Shown here: piece after piece, positions 1 to 6,098 of the stretch | How the letters are laid out: each line of letters starts with the position of its first letter | Position numbering within the stretch: the first letter of the stretch is position 1 | NCBI GenBank assembly: GCA_900554555.1 | Contig: USIC01000034.1 | Location: 1 to 7,589 of the forward strand | Source: an uncultured Solobacterium sp. | Lineage (GTDB): Bacteria; Bacillota_I; Bacilli_A; Erysipelotrichales; Erysipelotrichaceae | Reading direction: 5' to 3' | Length of the DNA: 7,589 nucleotides | The notes under the pieces: model-generated | The model's input: only the letters and a program-made list of their open reading frames with translations | What the model was told of the DNA's origin: nothing | Databases searched by the model: none | Made by a program: the position numbers and the translations under genes

Positions 1-641
1 CGATCTATGGCATCCATGGCTACCATCTTGCGGTCTAAAATATCATCATTGATAGAACCAAGTGCCGCAAGCAAGGAACCTGTCTTTTCATCATCAAACT
101 TTGGCCAAAGTACACCTGGTGTATCTAATAAATCTAAGTTTGGATCAGCGTGTAACCACGTTAAGGAGCGTGTGACACCTGGTTTATCTGCTGCCTTTAA
201 TGAGTTCTTTCCATTGATACGATTGATCATCGTAGACTTACCAACGTTAGGAATACCACAAGCCATCGCACGAACTGCACGTGGGCGTATTCCTCTCGCA
301 ATCTGTTTCTGACGTTTTTCTTCCATGAGTTTGATCGCTTCACGGATAATCTTTTTACCACACTGTGAATCTTTCATTAAATCCAATGCTAGACATGCAT
401 TTTCGCCTTGGTTTAGATATTCTACCCATTTTTTTGTCTGAACTGGATCTGCCATATCAATCTTTGATAAAACGATTAAACGAGGCTTTCCCTGTGCCAT
501 CTGCTTTAACATTGGATTGACAGATGCCTCAGGAATTCTAGCATCACGCAATTCTATCAACATATCAACAGACTTCAAACGTTCTGTCATCTCACGACGG
601 GCTTTTTCCATATGTCCTGGATACCACTGAATCTTTACCAT
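1..641 (-). CDS. rbgA: Ribosome biogenesis GTPase RbgA/YlqF (3' end outside window)
   Basis: Circularly permuted GTPase that acts late in assembly of the large (50S) ribosomal subunit; this role is known for the family. The first 213 residues are visible; the family is about 280 long, so the C-terminal RNA-binding part is missing because the window ends. The N-terminus reads WYPGHMEKA, typical of RbgA. Motifs come in permuted order: G4-like LSKID at residues 58-62, then G1 P-loop GIPNVGKS at 129-136, a PGVTR switch at 154-158, and G3 DTPG at 173-176. The G4 asparagine of the usual NKxD is serine here. The ATG lies inside the end of lepB (7-base overlap), with GGAG seven bases upstream, so translation is probably coupled to lepB. 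Downstream genes in this order are often rnhB, but they are not visible. Confidence 0.95.
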   Translation of the reverse strand, partial: MVKIQWYPGHMEKARREMTERLKSVDMLIELRDARIPEASVNPMLKQMAQGKPRLIVLSKIDMADPVQTKKWVEYLNQGENACLALDLMKDSQCGKKIIREAIKLMEEKRQKQIARGIRPRAVRAMACGIPNVGKSTMINRINGKNSLKAADKPGVTRSLTWLHADPNLDLLDTPGVLWPKFDDEKTGSLLAALGSINDDILDRKMVAMDAID

Positions 642-1303
642 GTGTATACTCCAAATGCCTTAAATGGATAGATTACAAACACACCCTTAGATACAATGTC
701 AGACTTGTGGAATGCACCATAGTAGCGTGAGTCAGAGGAATGCGGACGATTATCTCCCATGCAGAAATATTCATCCTCTCCAAGCTTCTCTGTCTTAAAA
801 TCACTCGTGAATGTACCAGGATAAGTACTTGTATAAGACTTATCTAAGAACGGTTCTTCTACCGGTTCTCCATTTATATATAGTTGGTTATTACGATATT
901 CGACTGTCTCACCCGGTAAGCCAATGACACGCTTAATGAGATACTCTTTCTTTTCTGCTAGATAAACGATGACAATATCAAAACGTTTTAACCCTGTTAA
1001 ACGATAACCAATTAAATCTGAGAAGCCAAAATAACCATCTTCTAGTGTGTTATACATGGAACTTCCCTTTACCTGTATTGGTCTTACAACAAAGTTGACA
1101 ACAATCAATACCACCGCAAAAGAAATAAATACTTCTTTCAAGAAAGAAAAAAGTGTACTTTCTTCTTTATCATCTTTCTTCTTTGGTTGATTTTGTTCAT
1201 TTCTGATTTTTTCCATATCGATGACAGTTGTCTCATCTGTCAATCGTTCCATAACTCTTGTTTCATCAAGCATTTCTTGATCTTTATTCATATCCGTATT
1301 CAT
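635..1303 (-). CDS. lepB: Type I signal peptidase
   Basis: Membrane-anchored serine protease that removes signal peptides from exported proteins outside the membrane. The 222 residues comprise a long charged cytoplasmic N-terminus (1-54), one transmembrane helix (about 55-73) and the catalytic domain. The nucleophile is Ser82 in GSSMYNTL (box B; the usual SMxPTL proline is Asn85). The general base is Lys124 in LIKRVIGLPGE (box D). Box E is GDNRPHSSDSR at 183-193. A single helix and these boxes fit the Gram-positive (SipS-like) type. The start at 1303 is chosen because GGTAGG lies eight bases upstream; Met5 has no such site at the right distance. It sits between rplS and rbgA and overlaps rbgA. 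A separate promoter just after the rplS terminator probably drives it in addition to read-through. Confidence 0.96.
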   Translation of the reverse strand: MNTDMNKDQEMLDETRVMERLTDETTVIDMEKIRNEQNQPKKKDDKEESTLFSFLKEVFISFAVVLIVVNFVVRPIQVKGSSMYNTLEDGYFGFSDLIGYRLTGLKRFDIVIVYLAEKKEYLIKRVIGLPGETVEYRNNQLYINGEPVEEPFLDKSYTSTYPGTFTSDFKTEKLGEDEYFCMGDNRPHSSDSRYYGAFHKSDIVSKGVFVIYPFKAFGVYTW

Positions 1304-1324
1304 ATCATGTACCTACCATTGAGT

Positions 1325-1333
1325 ATTATATCA
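1325..1333 (-). promoter_or_regulatory. Extended -10 promoter of lepB
   Basis: The minus strand reads TGATATAAT, a perfect TGnTATAAT extended -10. No recognisable -35 is found at 16-18 bases, as expected for this promoter class. Transcription would start near 1318, giving a leader of about 15 bases that holds only the GGTAGG ribosome binding site. Its first T is also the last base of the U-tract of the rplS terminator. This is inferred from sequence only. Confidence 0.6.
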
Positions 1334-1360
1334 AAAAAAGAGAGAATAATTTCTCTCTTT
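1333..1360 (-). terminator. Intrinsic terminator after rplS
   Basis: Ten-base-pair perfect stem (1351-1360 with 1337-1346), four-base loop, and on the minus transcript a run of seven U (1339-1333, partly shared with the stem). It begins five bases past the rplS stop. The stem is AT-rich with four G-C pairs, so it may be leaky; this would let some rplS transcripts continue into lepB and rbgA while keeping ribosomal protein output much higher. Confidence 0.75.
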
Positions 1361-1365
1361 GTAGA

Positions 1366-1719
1366 CTACTTACGACGATCTTCCTTGATACGAGCGTTCT
1401 TAGCAGATAATCCCTTGAGGTAGCCGAGCTTAGCTCTACGAACCTTACCGTAACGAACTACTTCAATCTTTTCGATGATTGGTGAATGAACAGGGAATGT
1501 TCTCTGTACACCTACACCGTTGGAAATCTTACGAACTGTAAATGTTGCGCCGATACCACCATTAGAACGATCAACTACAACACCTTCATAAGCCTGAATA
1601 CGTGTCTTCTGACCTTCCTTGATACGTACGTTAACCTTAACTGTGTCACCTGACTTGAAATCAGGAACATCTGTACGTAGCTGACTCTTTGTAATCTTTT
1701 CTACTAAATTCAACTTCAT
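1366..1719 (-). CDS. rplS: 50S ribosomal protein L19
   Basis: Structural protein of the large ribosomal subunit, near the interface with the small subunit. The 117 residues match normal L19 length (about 115). Recognisable blocks are [17 protein letters not shown] (14-30), the [21 protein letters not shown] region (46-66), [13 protein letters not shown] (68-80), [20 protein letters not shown] (82-101), and a basic C-terminus. AAAAGGAG eight bases before the ATG at 1719 is a strong ribosome binding site. In many Firmicutes trmD lies just upstream; here a YhfC-type protease gene does, and rplS has its own strong promoter. A terminator follows. Confidence 0.98.
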   Translation of the reverse strand: MKLNLVEKITKSQLRTDVPDFKSGDTVKVNVRIKEGQKTRIQAYEGVVVDRSNGGIGATFTVRKISNGVGVQRTFPVHSPIIEKIEVVRYGKVRRAKLGYLKGLSAKNARIKEDRRK

Positions 1720-1798
1720 TTTCTTTTCTCCTTTTACGATTAATCAGCTGCTCATGAACCCAAACCATATCAGCGGAACAGTGACGCACTACATGTGC
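1720..1798 (-). promoter_or_regulatory. Untranslated leader of rplS
   Basis: About 79 bases between the predicted transcription start and the L19 start codon, long for a simple leader. It can fold small stems (GCAC/GUGC near 1798-1786; GCUG/CAGC around 1774-1747) just before the ribosome binding site. L19 leaders with an autoregulatory structure are known in Firmicutes. I cannot confirm that this leader matches that family. Confidence 0.35.
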
Positions 1799-1804
1799 CG
1801 TTAA

Positions 1805-1833
1805 ATGATACCATAAGCTGGAATTCTTCGCAA
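1805..1833 (-). promoter_or_regulatory. Promoter of rplS
   Basis: Minus-strand TTGCGA (1833-1828), 17-base spacer, TATCAT (1810-1805) preceded by TGG, so the -10 is also extended. It starts five bases past the stop codon of the upstream protease gene, with no terminator in between. Expected start of transcription is near 1798. The near-consensus match suits a highly expressed ribosomal protein gene. Confidence 0.7.
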
Positions 1834-1837
1834 GATT

Positions 1838-2641
1838 TTATTTCTTTACAGAAGTTGTATGAAAATGACACCAAACGTTATATGCCACAAAGACGATGAT
1901 TGCGGCCACAATAAAGATAAATACCTCTACTAGAATAATACTTTCAATTTGACTACGTAAAAGAACAGTTCCTGCATCCATCACAAAATGGAAGAGTAAT
2001 GCCAGAAAGAAATATCTCTTGTGCTTAAACTTCACCGCAAACCACACGAGTACCGATAAAGAAACTTGTGCCATTAAGGCAGATATACGTTCTACACCAC
2101 TTAATAAGAATACATAAGATGGTGTAGTCGATAGTGTTTGCATCGCTAACTGCATCTTCGCAAGTGTAGTAGAATCCAATTGACTGAGTGTATCACCAAT
2201 TGTACCTTTGTTCATCATAATAGAAATTGTGATGTAGTTTAACATCATGAAACCTACAATCATGATTGCTTCACATCCACCATGTCCTACACCATACATG
2301 AGTGCATTAGAATCATTTCCCATACGGTTCTTTAATATCGTACGATATGCAATCCATCTTCCACATTCTTCAAACACAGCAGCCATTAAACCTCCATAGA
2401 CTGCATATAAGACCTTGTTATTACGAATGGTTTCACCAATTGTGCTCTTAAAGATTGTTTGATTGACTGCTGCTTCTAGTGTAAATACAAACACAAACAT
2501 CACCGCAATGCCTACAATCATCGGAATAAACTCACCCTTCTTCTTGTGAAAATACAACGCCAAAAGAATTGGTAAGCCAAACGCAATCACACATGAAACA
2601 ATCATGCATGCAATGGTTAAATCAGGAACCGTTAAATTCAT
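1838..2641 (-). CDS. YhfC-family intramembrane metalloprotease
   Basis: Polytopic membrane protein of 267 residues, resembling the YhfC family (putative membrane peptidases related to the CAAX-protease/PrsW group). Likely metal-binding and catalytic residues are visible inside hydrophobic helices: EECGR at 91-95, GVGHGGCE at 117-124, and HFVMD at 218-222. About seven to eight hydrophobic segments span the chain (for example 9-31, 38-58, 80-92, 125-143, 176-203, 211-228, 234-257). The start at 2641 is preferred over an upstream ATG at 2677 because GGAGG lies seven bases before it, and because it forms an ATGA overlap with the preceding HAD gene. Third gene of the comB-HAD operon. The substrate is unknown; family members are only predicted to be proteases. 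Confidence 0.8.
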   Translation of the reverse strand: MNLTVPDLTIACMIVSCVIAFGLPILLALYFHKKKGEFIPMIVGIAVMFVFVFTLEAAVNQTIFKSTIGETIRNNKVLYAVYGGLMAAVFEECGRWIAYRTILKNRMGNDSNALMYGVGHGGCEAIMIVGFMMLNYITISIMMNKGTIGDTLSQLDSTTLAKMQLAMQTLSTTPSYVFLLSGVERISALMAQVSLSVLVWFAVKFKHKRYFFLALLFHFVMDAGTVLLRSQIESIILVEVFIFIVAAIIVFVAYNVWCHFHTTSVKK

Positions 2642-3431
2642 TGCTCTTCCTCCATTATCCACCCAAAGTGGACACATGCTTTATAGATTCCATCGTTAAC
2701 ATTTGAATCCGTCACATAGTTCGCAAGTTCCTTTAATGGCGGATATGCGTTTCCCATAGCGATGGAAGTCCATCTTTTATCAAACATAACTATATCATTT
2801 TTTCCATCTCCAAACACAACAACATCGCTTGGATCTGCTTGTAGATAGTGCATCATATCTAAGATTCCATCTTTTTTCTTATCATGCTGGAATACACAAT
2901 AGGTTTTATCCATACGCAAATGTGCAATCGAATTTACCCATGGATTTTTCTCTCATATTCATCATCAAATGCAAGATAAACTTTCAGGATATTTTTCTCT
3001 TTTGTATAATCTAAAGTCGGATTATAGATATACGTTGTTAGTTCCTTTCGTAAGCCTGCTTGTTCAAGGAAACGATAGTCACGCATGTATACTTTATCAC
3101 TATCCTCTAACATCAAAAGCCAACCGATATTCTCTTCATCCGCATTTCGTAATAAGTCCTGTACTTTTTCGAATGGAAGTGGCTCATTTTTGATAATTTG
3201 ATGTTGATATTCAAGGCATCCACCACCTGCACATACAATATTATGAATGCCTATCTGATTGGTAAACGAAACTGTCTTGTAGTGTGCTCTACCAGTTGCG
3301 ATTGACACAAAATGACCGTTCTTTTCTAATTGATGTAATGCAGCTTTGGCACTTGGCACAATGCGATGCGTTGCATCATCCGTTAATGTAACATTGATAT
3401 CAAAGAAGAAATATTTCTTTTGATTATTCAT
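2638..3431 (-). pseudogene. Cof-type HAD phosphatase, frameshifted
   Basis: Two fragments of one HAD-superfamily (Cof/YidA-like) sugar-phosphate phosphatase. The N-terminal part (3431 to 2934, 165 residues) ends in a stop after ERKIHG. The C-terminal part continues in another frame to 2638. Adding one base to the A-run at 2949-2945 gives a continuous 264-residue protein (ERKNPWVNSIAHLRMDK across the join), normal for the family. Motif II ATGR (45-48), the motif III lysine region (KKKDG, 185-189) and motif IV GDGKND (208-213) are intact. Motif I, normally DxDGT, is D11-I-N13-V-T: the acid/base Asp is Asn and Gly is Val. Both the frameshift and motif I argue for loss of catalysis. The gene overlaps comB by eight bases and the protease gene by four. 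A sequencing error could explain the frameshift but not motif I. Confidence 0.8.
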
Positions 3432-4116
3432 ACTTCACCCACTCGCTTTGAATTTGATTCTCATTTTTAGAAATAACATTGACACCATCAATAATATCAA
3501 CCTTTGTACATAGCCAGAAATCCTCTTCCGGAAATTGTGGCTTATTTGAATCAAAGAACTTCGCCCCTTCTTGTTGTTTCAGAAGATCCACTCTCTCTTG
3601 TAAGTCATCAAGAGTACGATTTTCTAATAGAGCCTTTAGATAGTCTGCACATAAGGCATCCTCTTCCGTTTCAATCTTTCCTTCCCAACCCATCGGTACA
3701 ATTGATACGACCTCTGGATTTTGTTCAAGAATGTATTTTGCAGTTGCCTTCGCATTAACAAGGGCTCCTGTTACAATTTGGCTTGCACTCACTGCAGAAG
3801 CTAATCCTAATACACCTGCACTTGTCGTATGAATTAATGTCTTTCCACTTAAGTCAACTCCTACAAACTCGCTTGGTGAATTACCATAGTCAAAACCTTC
3901 AACCTTAATACCTTTTCTTTCACCGACAAGAATAAAAGATGGATTCTCTTTCTTGAGTGCTAATGCGTCTTCCACTGTCTTAACAGGTATTACCTTCTTT
4001 GCGCCACTTGCGTACATGTATGCTTCTAAACTAAATGCACGAAAGACATCAATGATGACAGTTAAGCCTGTAGCTTTCTGTGCGCCCGTCACAAGTGGTA
4101 AGATTTGAATTTTCAT
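3424..4116 (-). CDS. comB: ComB-family 2-phosphosulfolactate phosphatase
   Basis: Resembles ComB, a Mg-dependent phosphatase that converts 2-phosphosulfolactate to sulfolactate (coenzyme M pathway in methanogens, sulfolactate formation in some bacteria). The 230 residues fit the family. Conserved blocks are IIDVFRAF (21-28), GERKG (65-69), GFDYGNSP (74-81), a TTSAG segment (97-101) and an acidic ETEEDALCADY (149-159). The start at 4116 is chosen because GGAGGG lies just upstream and the conserved sequence begins there; the reading frame stays open upstream to 4212 but without family character. No comA or comC partner is visible, so the true substrate may differ. First gene of an operon with the HAD and YhfC-type genes. 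Confidence 0.85.
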   Translation of the reverse strand: MKIQILPLVTGAQKATGLTVIIDVFRAFSLEAYMYASGAKKVIPVKTVEDALALKKENPSFILVGERKGIKVEGFDYGNSPSEFVGVDLSGKTLIHTTSAGVLGLASAVSASQIVTGALVNAKATAKYILEQNPEVVSIVPMGWEGKIETEEDALCADYLKALLENRTLDDLQERVDLLKQQEGAKFFDSNKPQFPEEDFWLCTKVDIIDGVNVISKNENQIQSEWVKYE

Positions 4117-4149
4117 ATTTAAATTCCCTCCAATCCTTTTAGATGGTGC

Positions 4150-4178
4150 TTGCGAAATATAGTCATCAAGGATATTAT
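4150..4178 (+). promoter_or_regulatory. Promoter of the 4201 gene, overlapping a minus-strand -10
   Basis: Plus-strand TTGCGA (4150-4155), 17-base spacer, TATTAT (4173-4178); expected start near 4185, giving a short leader with AAAGGAG. On the minus strand the same bases read TATAAT (4179-4174), a possible -10 for comB, so the two divergent promoters may overlap at their -10 elements. No good minus-strand -35 was found, so the comB side is weaker. Confidence 0.5.
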
Positions 4179-4200
4179 ATTGAATAAAGGAGATGGCAAA

Positions 4201-4668
4201 ATGAACGAACAAAAGCTCATTTACCCATTTGATTACCTACATCATCGCGTAGCGACAGTTGCCTTATATGGCACTAATAACCCATTGGTCGTTGTCGGCA
4301 ACCTTGTTCTACGTACATATTATACAGATGATACGAAGAAAAATGTTGATATTGATCATACTTCAGAGTACGTAATGGATGCGGTATTTTACGAAACAAA
4401 TAAAGTCATTCGAGAGTCTTTAGATGATCCATATAACGGTAAGCGTGAACTCGTTGAAGTGCCAATGCCACAGCTTGGCCCAGGATATTGTGTCATTTAT
4501 AATGAAGCTGAAATTCCATCTCAACGACATGACGATTTTATTACAATTCTCGGTCATCTGGAAGATGATCCTCATGGTGTTGCGATTATCATGAAGCGTT
4601 TAGAAGATGGTTCTTTAACTTGGCTTGGTGAAAAAGAAGCCAGAAAATTAGCCGCAAAAATGCGATAA
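4201..4668 (+). CDS. Conserved-looking protein of unknown function (155 aa)
   Basis: I do not recognise the family. The protein is soluble, without signal peptide, membrane helix or cysteine cluster (one Cys at 97). The first half is beta-rich (VATVALYGTNNPLVVVGNLVL, residues 17-37). An acidic patch follows (YTDDTKKNVDIDHTSEY, 41-57), then a proline/glycine turn (PMPQLGPGY, 88-96), and a basic helical C-terminus (LGEKEARKLAAKMR). The start at 4201 is favoured by AAAGGAG eight bases upstream; a TTG-initiated extension to 4150 would cover the promoter. It stands alone on the plus strand, divergent from comB and convergent with the GNAT gene. The strong ribosome binding site, promoter and terminator show a real gene. 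Confidence 0.8.
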   Translation: MNEQKLIYPFDYLHHRVATVALYGTNNPLVVVGNLVLRTYYTDDTKKNVDIDHTSEYVMDAVFYETNKVIRESLDDPYNGKRELVEVPMPQLGPGYCVIYNEAEIPSQRHDDFITILGHLEDDPHGVAIIMKRLEDGSLTWLGEKEARKLAAKMR

Positions 4669-4693
4669 GGTCCTTATACTAGGACCTTATTTT
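4665..4693. terminator. Bidirectional terminator between 4201 gene and GNAT gene
   Basis: Perfect 10-bp stem, ATAAGGTCCT (4665-4674) with AGGACCTTAT (4681-4690), loop of six. The plus transcript continues in TTTC; the minus transcript reaches a run of five U a few bases beyond. The stem contains the stop codon of the plus-strand gene and lies just past the stop of the minus-strand gene. Confidence 0.8.
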
Positions 4694-4963
4694 CTATTCA
4701 AATTCTTCTTTTAATGCAGGGTTCTTTTCAAATGCATGTGCCACATAAGAACATTCAGGTACAATCTTTACCTTCTTTTCTCGTGCATGCTCTAATACGC
4801 AATCTAAAAGCTTACCAGCAATACCCTGTCCCTTCATAGATGGATCTACAATTGTATGGTTTAATACCCACTTCCCATCCTTTTCATAATACTCGCAAAG
4901 ACCTACTTCTTTGCCTTCATCGTTATAGGCTTTTGCGCCATTTTCTTCAAAACGAATTTCCAT
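4694..4963 (-). CDS. Small GNAT-family N-acetyltransferase (Acetyltransf_CG type)
   Basis: Short GCN5-related acetyltransferase of the YjdJ-like type (COG2388). The 89 residues are normal for this minimal group, which is much shorter than ordinary GNATs. Visible features are N35-H-T-I-V-D-P at 35-41, the acetyl-CoA pyrophosphate loop KGQGIAGKL at 44-52, a following helix, and PECSYVAHAFEKNP at 69-82, with the cysteine (71) that gives the group its name. The substrate is unknown; family members are thought to act on small molecules or protein lysines. AGGAG lies six bases before the ATG. It follows the 103-residue gene by 29 bases, so it may be co-transcribed, although a TATAAT lies in the gap. 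Confidence 0.87.
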   Translation of the reverse strand: MEIRFEENGAKAYNDEGKEVGLCEYYEKDGKWVLNHTIVDPSMKGQGIAGKLLDCVLEHAREKKVKIVPECSYVAHAFEKNPALKEEFE

Positions 4964-4985
4964 AAAGTTCTCCTATTCTTGTTCT

Positions 4986-4991
4986 ATTATA
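4986..4991 (-). promoter_or_regulatory. Possible -10 for the GNAT gene
   Basis: A perfect minus-strand TATAAT two bases past the stop of the upstream gene and about 22 bases before the GNAT start. No convincing -35 is seen at 16-18 bases and there is no exact TGn extension, so this is weak evidence of an internal promoter. Confidence 0.35.
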
Positions 4992-4992
4992 C

Positions 4993-5304
4993 TCAATTTA
5001 CAAGAAATACTGGAATAGATGTTGTGACATTCTTCTGTGGTGTTAAACGAAAGAATGCTTTTTGTTTCGCTTTATTACAAAGTTTAAGTGCATACGCAGT
5101 TACCGCTAGGGCAAAACGACAATACCAAATCTGTACATCCACTTCGTTTAATCCAATCTGACTTGCAAGCATTGCCGCTTCCTTGTTGTAGTAATATCCA
5201 TTCAAAAGAGCTACCCATTGTTCTGGACTTAGATAATTGTTCTCACTGTGATATTGTTCGTAAGCAAACTCGCGTAATGCAGTATGTAATGTTTTCTGTT
5301 TCAT
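4993..5304 (-). CDS. Small unknown protein with helix-turn-helix-like segment (103 aa)
   Basis: No family recognised. The protein is helical and aromatic-rich. Residues 43-66 (EAAMLASQIGL then NEVDVQIWYCRFA) fit the spacing of a helix-turn-helix: small residue A47, turn glycine G51, hydrophobic V57. The stretch LA-x2-(I)GLNE-x-x-VQIWY also resembles helices 2-3 of homeodomains, but the DNA-contact Asn and Arg of those are not kept. A basic run follows (KLCNKAKQKAFFR, 74-86). It may therefore be a small DNA-binding protein; this is inference. The start at 5304 is fixed by AGGAGG seven to eight bases upstream, which is buried in a leader hairpin. It lies between the hemolysin III gene (64-base gap) and the GNAT gene (29-base gap). 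Confidence 0.7.
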   Translation of the reverse strand: MKQKTLHTALREFAYEQYHSENNYLSPEQWVALLNGYYYNKEAAMLASQIGLNEVDVQIWYCRFALAVTAYALKLCNKAKQKAFFRLTPQKNVTTSIPVFLVN

Positions 5305-5309
5305 AAAGA

Positions 5310-5345
5310 AATCCTCCTGGCATTATCGTAACCGTCAGGAGGATT
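5310..5345 (-). promoter_or_regulatory. Hairpin sequestering the ribosome binding site of the 5304 gene
   Basis: Inverted repeat AATCCTCCTG / CAGGAGGATT, 10 perfect pairs (5345-5336 with 5319-5310). The loop can add C-G, G-U and a UUA/UAA stem with a CGA triloop. The 3' arm contains the AGGAGG ribosome binding site of the downstream gene. The 5' arm contains UCCUCCU, the same sequence as the 16S anti-Shine-Dalgarno. The following UUUCUUU could also let it act as a terminator for the hemolysin III gene, or the DNA palindrome could be an operator. Confidence 0.65.
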
Positions 5346-5358
5346 ATTGTTGTGCACA

Positions 5359-5386
5359 TTAATACACTTTAATGAAACATTGTCAG
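5359..5386 (-). promoter_or_regulatory. Possible promoter of the 5304 gene
   Basis: Minus-strand CTGACA (5386-5381), 16-base spacer, TATTAA (5364-5359), partly inside the end of the hemolysin III gene. Transcription would start near 5352, so the leader would be little more than the ribosome-binding-site hairpin. The -10 matches consensus at four of six positions. Confidence 0.4.
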
Positions 5387-6067
5387 ATAGTTTAAAACAA
5401 AGATATAGTGACAAAGACTTCCCAGTAACACAAAACAATGGAAAATCTCATGATTGCCAAAAGATTTACTAGCTAAAAGCTTTGGTTTTAAAGCATAGAT
5501 AACTGCACCTATCGTATAAGCAATCCCACCTGCTAATAACCACATAAATGCATGTATAGATACCGCACTTAATATCTGTGGCAAAAACATAATACAAAGC
5601 CAACCCATTAGCGAATACATTACTGATGATACCCACTTAGGACAAGTTACCCAGAATACCTTAAAGACAATTCCTGCAATTGTGATGATCCAAATCATCG
5701 TCAATAACATTGGCCCTACCGTATCCTTTAAGGCAGTTAAACAGATTGGTGTATAACTTCCAGCAATTAAGATAAAGATGGAAGAGTGATCTATCTTTTT
5801 TAGAATCATATCTACACGATTTGATACATGGAAACTATGATAACTGGTAGAGGCTCCATACAATAAAATCATACTCAACATAAAAATCATAAAGCTAATC
5901 ATCGAAAGAAATGATGCTTGATAAGAAGCTGCTTTAATGAGTAGAATTGGCATACCAATAATCGCAGCCACCATTCCTATAAAGTGTGTTACCGCACTCC
6001 AAAAATCCTTGATACGAAATACAAATATTTCTTTTTCATGGCTGATTGTCATATCTTTATATGTCAT
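5369..6067 (-). CDS. Hemolysin III family (PAQR-like) membrane protein
   Basis: Seven-helix membrane protein of the HlyIII/YqfA group, bacterial relatives of the eukaryotic adiponectin/progestin (PAQR) receptors; thought to be metal-dependent membrane hydrolases, while the hemolysin name comes from a Bacillus cereus homolog. The 232 residues are a normal length. Key motifs are SxxxH at 73-77 (STSYH), DHSSIFILIAGSYTP at 93-107, and GNHEIFH at 204-210 (HxxxH, 206 and 210), with H220 following. H77, H206 and H210 correspond to the zinc ligands of the family. GGAGG lies nine bases before the ATG at 6067. It has a strong promoter overlapped by paired inverted repeats, divergent from a DUF1836 gene that may regulate it. 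Confidence 0.93.
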   Translation of the reverse strand: MTYKDMTISHEKEIFVFRIKDFWSAVTHFIGMVAAIIGMPILLIKAASYQASFLSMISFMIFMLSMILLYGASTSYHSFHVSNRVDMILKKIDHSSIFILIAGSYTPICLTALKDTVGPMLLTMIWIITIAGIVFKVFWVTCPKWVSSVMYSLMGWLCIMFLPQILSAVSIHAFMWLLAGGIAYTIGAVIYALKPKLLASKSFGNHEIFHCFVLLGSLCHYIFVLNYLTMFH

Positions 6068-6098
6068 ACATCAGCACCTCCATTCTCAAAAACTTATA

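Noticed and set aside
7..312. Plus-strand open frame of 101 codons
   Set aside because: It lies antisense to rbgA, whose protein matches a known family throughout; the plus frame has no ribosome binding site or family resemblance.
1187..1423. Plus-strand open frame across the lepB start and rplS end
   Set aside because: Antisense shadow that runs through a terminator and a promoter; no ribosome binding site.
2638..2919. Separate small gene starting at the TTG at 2919
   Set aside because: The same frame continues upstream as the middle of the HAD phosphatase (WVNSIAHLRMDK), so it is the tail of the frameshifted gene.
2934..2960. Programmed -1 frameshift in the HAD gene
   Set aside because: The site reads AGA AAA ATC, which is not a proper X XXY YYZ slippery heptamer, and I see no stimulatory stem. 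Motif I damage favours a pseudogene.
4117..4212. N-terminal extension of the ComB protein to 4212
   Set aside because: It would run through the divergent promoter region; GGAGGG before 4116 and family similarity both fix the later start.
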